This document shows positions 59,290-64,000 of a DNA stretch of 64,000 nt, piece after piece. The notes below the pieces were generated by a model. It was not told where the DNA came from. It searched no databases and saw nothing but the letters and a program-made list of their open reading frames with translations. Source of the DNA: Actinophytocola oryzae (GTDB lineage: Bacteria > Actinomycetota > Actinomycetes > Mycobacteriales > Pseudonocardiaceae); contig NZ_SOCP01000023.1 in assembly GCF_004364325.1 (NCBI RefSeq), positions 1 to 64,000 on the forward strand, written 5' to 3'. The position numbers and the translations under genes were made by a program. Positions within the stretch are counted from its first letter, which is position 1. The number at the start of each line of letters is the position of its first letter.

Positions 59290-60606
59290 ATGCCGGACAC
59301 GGAAAACAACACGACCACGGACGAATCGGCCGCCCCTGCGCCGTTGCCCTCCGCGCCATCTCCCACGGCCCCACCGGTCCCGGTGGCGTCGTCCCACCCG
59401 GAGAAGTGGGGCCGGGTCGACGCGGACGGGACCGTGTTCGTGAAGACGGCGGACGGGGACCGCGCGATCGGGTCGTGGCAGGCGGGTGAGCCTGCCGAGG
59501 GGCTCGCGCACTACGCGCGCCGCTTCGACGACGTACGCACCGAGGTCGAGCTGCTGGAGGCCAGGCTCAAGGCCGGCTCCGGCGATCCCAAGCACAGCCT
59601 CACCAGTGCGAAGCACATCAAGGAGAGCCTGACCGACGCCGCGCTCGTGGGCGACCTCGAGGCTCTGCAGGCGCGGGTCGACCACGTGATGGGGCGTGCG
59701 CAGGAGGCCGTCGAGTCGGTCAAGCACGCGCGCGACGAGGCCCGCCAGGCCGCGACCGGGCGCAAGCAGGAGCTGGTGGAGGAGGTCGAGCAGATCGCGG
59801 AGTCGTCGACGCAGTGGAAGGCGGCGGGTGACCGGCTGCGGACGATCCTCGACGAGTGGAAGACCATCAAGGGGGTCGACCGCAAGACCGACGACGCGTT
59901 GTGGAAGCGGTTCTCCAAGGCCCGTGACACGTTCAACCGGCGGCGGGGCTCGCACTTCGCGGACCTGGACCGTCAGCGGGCGACGGCCAAGGAGCGCAAG
60001 CAGGAGCTGGTGCGCCAGGCCGAGGAGCTGTCGGACTCCGACGACTGGGGCGGCACGGCGGCGGCCTACCGCGACCTGATGACGGAGTGGAAGGCGGCGG
60101 GCCGGGCGCCCAAGGAGGCCGACGACTCGCTGTGGCAGCAGTTCCGTGCCGCGCAGGACAAGTTCTTCTCGCGCCGGTCGTCGGTGTTCGACGAGCGGGA
60201 CGCGGAGCTGGTGGAGAACGGCAAGGCCAAGGAGGCGTTGCTGGCCGAGGCGGAGAAGATCAACCCCGCTGGCGACCTGGACGCCGCCAGGGCCCAGCTG
60301 CACCGGATCCAGGAGCGGTGGGAGGTCATCGGCAAGGTCCCGCGTGACCGGATCCGTGAGCTGGAGGGCAGGCTGCGGTCGATCGAGGAGAAGGTCCGCC
60401 AGGCGGCCGACGCCCAGTGGCGCCGGACCGACCCGGAGGCCGAGGCCAGGGCGGCGCAGTTCCGCGAGCGGGTCGAGCAGTTCGAGGCCCAGGCGGCCAA
60501 GGCACGCGCCGCGGGCGACAAGCGCCGGGCGGAGCAGGCCGAGGCCCAGGCCGCACAGTGGCGCGAGTGGCTCGCGGCGGCCGAGAACGCGGTCGCCAGC
60601 CGCTGA
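59290..60606 (+). CDS. DUF349 domain protein (Rv2731-like)
   Basis: About 438 residues. N-terminal acidic/Pro-rich segment, then at least three DUF349 helical repeats marked by W-K/R motifs (QWKAAGDRLRTILDEWKTI; WKRFSKARDTFNRRRGSHF; EWKAAGRAPKEADDSLWQQF), and a long charged C-terminal coiled coil. ATG 59290 has GGAGG 9 bases upstream. Function unknown; possibly nucleic-acid or stress associated. Followed by a strong terminator. Confidence 0.9.
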   Translation: MPDTENNTTTDESAAPAPLPSAPSPTAPPVPVASSHPEKWGRVDADGTVFVKTADGDRAIGSWQAGEPAEGLAHYARRFDDVRTEVELLEARLKAGSGDPKHSLTSAKHIKESLTDAALVGDLEALQARVDHVMGRAQEAVESVKHARDEARQAATGRKQELVEEVEQIAESSTQWKAAGDRLRTILDEWKTIKGVDRKTDDALWKRFSKARDTFNRRRGSHFADLDRQRATAKERKQELVRQAEELSDSDDWGGTAAAYRDLMTEWKAAGRAPKEADDSLWQQFRAAQDKFFSRRSSVFDERDAELVENGKAKEALLAEAEKINPAGDLDAARAQLHRIQERWEVIGKVPRDRIRELEGRLRSIEEKVRQAADAQWRRTDPEAEARAAQFRERVEQFEAQAAKARAAGDKRRAEQAEAQAAQWREWLAAAENAVASR

Positions 60607-60621
60607 GGTTCTGTCGACGAC

Positions 60622-60650
60622 ATGGGGGGCGAGCCGGGCTCGCCCCCCAT
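60622..60650. terminator. Bidirectional terminator after DUF349 gene
   Basis: ATGGGGGGCGAGC (60622-60634) and GCTCGCCCCCCAT (60638-60650), 13-bp stem with a 3-base loop, between convergent stops. Confidence 0.88.
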
Positions 60651-60657
60651 TCGCGTG

Positions 60658-61125
60658 TCAGTTGCGGGACGCGGCCGTGCGGAACCACTGGACGGCGATG
60701 ACCACGATCGCCACCACCGAGATGATCAGGCCGATGCCGGGCGCGGAGCCGGACGACTGGCGCGACCAGATGGCCAGCAGGCCGTCCACGCAGGCGAACC
60801 AGCCGCCTGCCGCGCCGACCCAGGCGAAGACCCAGCGACGCGTGGTCAGGGCGAGTGCCGACGCCACGACCCCGAACAGCACCGACGTGCCCGCGAACAG
60901 CCGGGGCACCATCGACGCCTTGCCCGTCTCGGCACCGATCAGCACCTCGAGGCCCGACGAGCCGTTCATCCACGGCAGGACGAGTCCCACCAGCAGCACG
61001 AACACGGCGACCGCGATCACCAGGCCCCTGGTGCCCAGCTCGACCGTGCGCGACGCACGCCTGCCGACCTCGTTGATCTCGTCCCGCAGCTCCGGGGAGC
61101 CCGGCTCCGAGTCGTGCCCCGTCAT
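60658..61125 (-). CDS. Conserved membrane protein (Rv2732c-like)
   Basis: 155 residues with four hydrophobic helices (LVIAVAVFVLLVGLVLPWM; LFAGTSVLFGVVASALAL; VFAWVGAAGGWFACVDGLLA; GLIISVVAIVVIAVQWF). Its ATG at 61125 overlaps the miaB stop (ATGA), so translation is coupled to miaB. Function unknown. Confidence 0.87.
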   Translation of the reverse strand: MTGHDSEPGSPELRDEINEVGRRASRTVELGTRGLVIAVAVFVLLVGLVLPWMNGSSGLEVLIGAETGKASMVPRLFAGTSVLFGVVASALALTTRRWVFAWVGAAGGWFACVDGLLAIWSRQSSGSAPGIGLIISVVAIVVIAVQWFRTAASRN

Positions 61126-62594
61126 ATGACCGCGCATCCGCCCACCGGTTCGCTCGTGGCCGAGGGCGGGCCGAACGACGGCAGCCCGAGGCCGACGCCG
61201 GACGTCCGTGGCCGGAGGCCCTCCTCGTGGTTGTCGCCCGCACGGGTCCTGCGGTGGGACAGCAGTTCGCCGTCGGCCACCAGGTGGTGCGGGGCGCCGT
61301 AGGTGATCACCGTCTCGACGACGTCGCCGGGACGGATGCGGGCGGTGCCCGGCGCGAAGTGCACGAGGCGGCCGTCCCTGGCGCGACCGGACATCCGCAT
61401 CGTGTCGGCGTCCTTGCGGCCCTCGCCCGTGGACACGAGCAGCTCGACCGTGCTGTCGACCAACGCCCTGTTGGCCGCCCAGGACACCTCCTCCTGCACG
61501 GCGATCAGCCGTTCGAAGCGGTTCTGCACGACCTCCTTCGACAGCTGGTCCGGCAGGGTCGCGGCGGGCGTGCCGGGCCGCCTGGAGTACTGGAACGTGA
61601 AGGCCGACGAGAACCTGGCCGCCCGCACGACGTTCAGGGTCTCCTCGAAGTCCTCTTCGGTCTCGCCGGGGAAGCCGACGATGATGTCCGTGGTGATCGC
61701 CGCGTCCGGCATCGCGGCACGCACCTCGTCGATGATCGACAGGTAGCGCTGCTGGCGGTAGGACCGCCGCATCGCCTTCAGCACACGGTCCGAACCGGAC
61801 TGCAGCGGCATGTGCAGCTGGTGGCACACGTTCGGCGTCTCGGCCATCGCGGCGATCACGTCCGAGGTGAAGTCCTTGGGGTGCGGCGAGGTGAACCGCA
61901 CGCGCTCGAGGCCGTCGATGTCGCCACACGCACGCAGGAGCTTGCCGAACGCGTACCGGTCGCCGAACTCGACGCCGTAGGAGTTCACGTTCTGGCCGAG
62001 CAGTGTGACCTCGATGACACCCTCGGCAACCAGCGCGGACACCTCGGCGAGCACGTCACCGGGCCTGCGGTCCTTCTCCTTGCCACGCAAGGACGGCACG
62101 ATGCAGAACGTGCAGGTGTTGTTGCACCCCACCGACACCGACACCCAGCCGGAGTACGCGGAGTCCCGGCGGGCGGGCAGCGTCGACGGGAACGTGTCGA
62201 GGGACTCCAGGATCTCGACCTGGGCCTCCTCGTTGTGCCGGGCGCGTTCCAGCAGCACCGGCAGCGCGCCGATGTTGTGGGTGCCGAACACGACGTCCAC
62301 CCACGGCGCCCGCCTGACGATGTCGCCGCGGTCCTTCTGCGCGAGACAGCCGCCGACGGCGATCTGCATGCCGGGGTTGGCGAGCTTCGCCGGCCGCAGG
62401 TGCCCGAGGTTGCCGTACAGCTTGTTGTCCGCGTTCTCGCGGACGGCGCACGTGTTCAGCACGACGACATCCGGCGTGCCGTCACCGTCGACCGGCGCGT
62501 AACCAGCGTCCTCGAGCAGGCCGGCCAGCCGCTCGGAGTCGTGCACGTTCATCTGGCAGCCGAACGTGCGCACCTGGTAAGTACGAGTGCTCAT
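61122..62594 (-). CDS. miaB: tRNA-2-methylthio-N6-dimethylallyladenosine synthase
   Basis: Radical-SAM methylthiotransferase acting on the MiaA product at tRNA A37. 490 residues. Auxiliary cluster cysteines Cys13 (TFGCQMN), Cys49 (NTCAVREN), Cys83 (GGCLAQK); radical-SAM cluster Cys157, Cys161, Cys164 (CNNTCTFC); C-terminal TRAM domain from about STVELLVSTGEGRK. ATG 62594 is the usual start. Confidence 0.96.
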   Translation of the reverse strand: MSTRTYQVRTFGCQMNVHDSERLAGLLEDAGYAPVDGDGTPDVVVLNTCAVRENADNKLYGNLGHLRPAKLANPGMQIAVGGCLAQKDRGDIVRRAPWVDVVFGTHNIGALPVLLERARHNEEAQVEILESLDTFPSTLPARRDSAYSGWVSVSVGCNNTCTFCIVPSLRGKEKDRRPGDVLAEVSALVAEGVIEVTLLGQNVNSYGVEFGDRYAFGKLLRACGDIDGLERVRFTSPHPKDFTSDVIAAMAETPNVCHQLHMPLQSGSDRVLKAMRRSYRQQRYLSIIDEVRAAMPDAAITTDIIVGFPGETEEDFEETLNVVRAARFSSAFTFQYSRRPGTPAATLPDQLSKEVVQNRFERLIAVQEEVSWAANRALVDSTVELLVSTGEGRKDADTMRMSGRARDGRLVHFAPGTARIRPGDVVETVITYGAPHHLVADGELLSHRRTRAGDNHEEGLRPRTSGVGLGLPSFGPPSATSEPVGGCAVI

Positions 62595-62742
62595 CTCAGC
62601 CACCGAGGGTACGCGTGACCGCATTGAGACCTTGGGAGTGGTCAAACAGGCATGAACTTCATGTCCAGTGGGGGTAGGTTTCGCCCATTACCGGGCCAGT
62701 AGTCTCAAACGCCTGGTGTGACACGCCCACGTTGGAGGATTG

Positions 62743-63498
62743 ATGACCGAAGCGGCCGCCGACGCGCCGATGATCCGCATGGTCGAGGTCGACAAGTTCT
62801 TCGGGCAGCTGCACGTGCTCAAGAACATCAACCTCGAGGTGCCTCGCGGGCAGGTCGTGGTCGTGCTCGGACCGTCCGGTTCCGGCAAGTCCACACTGTG
62901 CCGGTCGATCAACCGTCTCGAGCCGATCAACTCCGGCGTCATCGAGATCGACGGCAAGCCGCTTCCTGCCGAGGGCAAGGAGCTCGCGAACCTGCGGGCG
63001 AACGTCGGCATGGTGTTCCAGTCCTTCAACCTCTTCGCGCACAAGACGATCGTGGACAACGTGATGCTCGCCCCGCTCAAGGTCCGCAAGACCGCGCAGG
63101 CCGAGGCGAAGCGGACCGCGATGGAGCTGCTCGAACGGGTGGGCATCGCCAACCAGGCACAGAAGTACCCGGCCCAGCTCTCCGGCGGCCAGCAGCAACG
63201 TGCCGCGATCGCCCGAGCCCTCGCCATGAAGCCGAAGGTCATGCTCTTCGACGAGCCGACCTCCGCGCTGGACCCGGAGATGATCAACGAGGTGCTCGAC
63301 GTCATGACCACCCTCGCCAAGGAGGGCATGACGATGCTGGTCGTCACCCACGAGATGGGTTTCGCGCGCAACGCGGCGCACCGGGTGGTGTTCATGGCCG
63401 ACGGCGAGATCGTCGAGGACTCGACACCGCAGGAGTTCTTCTCCGCGCCGAAGTCCAACCGGGCGAAGGACTTCCTAGGAAAGATCCTCACTCACTGA
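62743..63498 (+). CDS. gluA: Glutamate ABC transporter ATP-binding protein
   Basis: 251 residues. Polar amino-acid transporter ATPase: Walker A GPSGSGKST, Q-loop MVFQSFNLF, signature LSGGQQQR, Walker B VMLFDEPTSALD, switch VVTHEMGFA. Followed 62 bases later by a matching binding protein, the gluAB order of the actinobacterial glutamate transporter; permeases are expected beyond the window. GGAGG precedes ATG 62743 closely. Confidence 0.93.
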   Translation: MTEAAADAPMIRMVEVDKFFGQLHVLKNINLEVPRGQVVVVLGPSGSGKSTLCRSINRLEPINSGVIEIDGKPLPAEGKELANLRANVGMVFQSFNLFAHKTIVDNVMLAPLKVRKTAQAEAKRTAMELLERVGIANQAQKYPAQLSGGQQQRAAIARALAMKPKVMLFDEPTSALDPEMINEVLDVMTTLAKEGMTMLVVTHEMGFARNAAHRVVFMADGEIVEDSTPQEFFSAPKSNRAKDFLGKILTH

Positions 63499-63560
63499 GG
63501 GACCGTTGTCGCGGCGTGGCCAGTCCTCGTCGCCTGACCACAAGAGCAGGAGCAGTAGCA

Positions 63561-64000
63561 ATGAGGGTTCGTTCCCTGGCGATCGGACTGCTGGTCGGCG
63601 GCCTCGCCCTGACCGCTTGCGGCAAGGAGGGCACGCCGGCCGGGTCGGACGTCACCGAGGGCCCGTCCACGACCCAGAAGGTGGCTTCGGACGTCAAGCT
63701 CGACGGCTCCCCGACGTTCGACCGGATGACCCAGAACAAGAAGGTCGTCATCGGCGTCAAGGAGGACCAGCCGGGCCTCGGCTACAAGGACCCGACCACC
63801 GGCAAGTACTCCGGCTTCGACATCGAGATCGCACGCCTGGTCGCCGCGAAGCTCGGCTTCGGCGAGGACCAGATCGAGTACAAGACCGTCCAGTCCGCGG
63901 GCCGCGAGGCCGCACTGGTGAACGGCGACGTCGACTACTACGTCGGCACGTACACCATCAACGACAAGCGCAAGGAGCAGATCTCCTTCGCGGGCCCGTA
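63561..64000 (+). CDS. gluB: Glutamate-binding lipoprotein, partial (cut by window end)
   Basis: The first ~146 residues. Signal peptide with lipobox LALTAC (Cys20), then a family 3 solute-binding domain (VVIGVKEDQPGLGYKDPTTG; KYSGFDIEIARLVAAKLGF; VDYYVGTYTINDKRKEQISF). ATG 63561 follows AGCAGGAGCAG. The remainder lies beyond 64000. Confidence 0.92.
   Translation, partial: MRVRSLAIGLLVGGLALTACGKEGTPAGSDVTEGPSTTQKVASDVKLDGSPTFDRMTQNKKVVIGVKEDQPGLGYKDPTTGKYSGFDIEIARLVAAKLGFGEDQIEYKTVQSAGREAALVNGDVDYYVGTYTINDKRKEQISFAGP

Overview
This is high-GC actinobacterial chromosome, with G or C in most third codon positions and many GTG/TTG starts. It most likely comes from the Pseudonocardiaceae (Amycolatopsis/Saccharothrix/Lentzea-like). 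Gene order follows, with insertions, the Mycobacterium tuberculosis stretch Rv2696c-Rv2733c: DUF3710, dut, DUF3093, DUF4193, cei, suhB, ppgK, sigA ... sigB ... ideR ... nrdR, chiZ-like, lexA ... hflX, dapF, miaA, Rv2728c-like, DUF349, Rv2732c-like, miaB. That backbone is old core chromosome: the primary sigma factor, the stress sigma factor, the SOS repressor, the iron regulator, ribonucleotide reduction, tRNA modification and lysine/peptidoglycan precursor supply.

Layout. 1-7070: dut-to-sigA core block, with an array of roughly 112-nt structured repeats just before sigA. 7146-9491: DinB-like protein, EamA transporter, a zinc-finger mini-protein and a broken MFS transporter whose middle is replaced by a piece of the same repeat. 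9505-14147: a CUT2 sugar ABC transporter (xylFGH-like) with a ROK repressor. 14522-18707: helicase, YihY, Spo0M and DUF3039. 18834-25381: pseudouridine-phosphate glycosidase and a PfkB kinase, separated by a TetR-controlled methyltransferase and an ABC-2 export system. 25486-29698: methyltransferase, D-aminoacyl-tRNA deacylase, sigB behind a clear ECF-type promoter, and class I fumarase. 29695-31229: two related lipoproteins around a small holin-like membrane protein. 31282-35133: GNAT/acyl-CoA-synthetase fusion plus AcuC deacetylase. 35134-35822: a non-coding, pyrimidine-skewed minisatellite. 35823-44645: sulfurtransferase, IdeR, galK-galE, DUF4192, an adenosine-deaminase-like enzyme coupled to a prolyl oligopeptidase. 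44706-48649: accessory regulators (TetR/SDR, XRE/SnoaL), an SRPBCC protein and a coiled-coil membrane protein with an apparent one-base frameshift. 48695-53984: B12-dependent ribonucleotide reductase, NrdR, ChiZ-like LysM protein and LexA with two SOS boxes. 54043-64000: hflX-dapF-miaA cluster, DUF349, miaB and the start of a glutamate ABC transporter cut by the window edge.

The parts best worth a second look are: the structured repeat family, whose hairpin arms covary between copies and one fragment of which sits exactly at the deletion in the MFS gene; phased DnaA-box-like motifs upstream of nrdR; the frameshifted coiled-coil gene; the minisatellite; and the lipoprotein/holin-like cluster. 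No tRNA, rRNA, CRISPR array, transposase or riboswitch was recognised.
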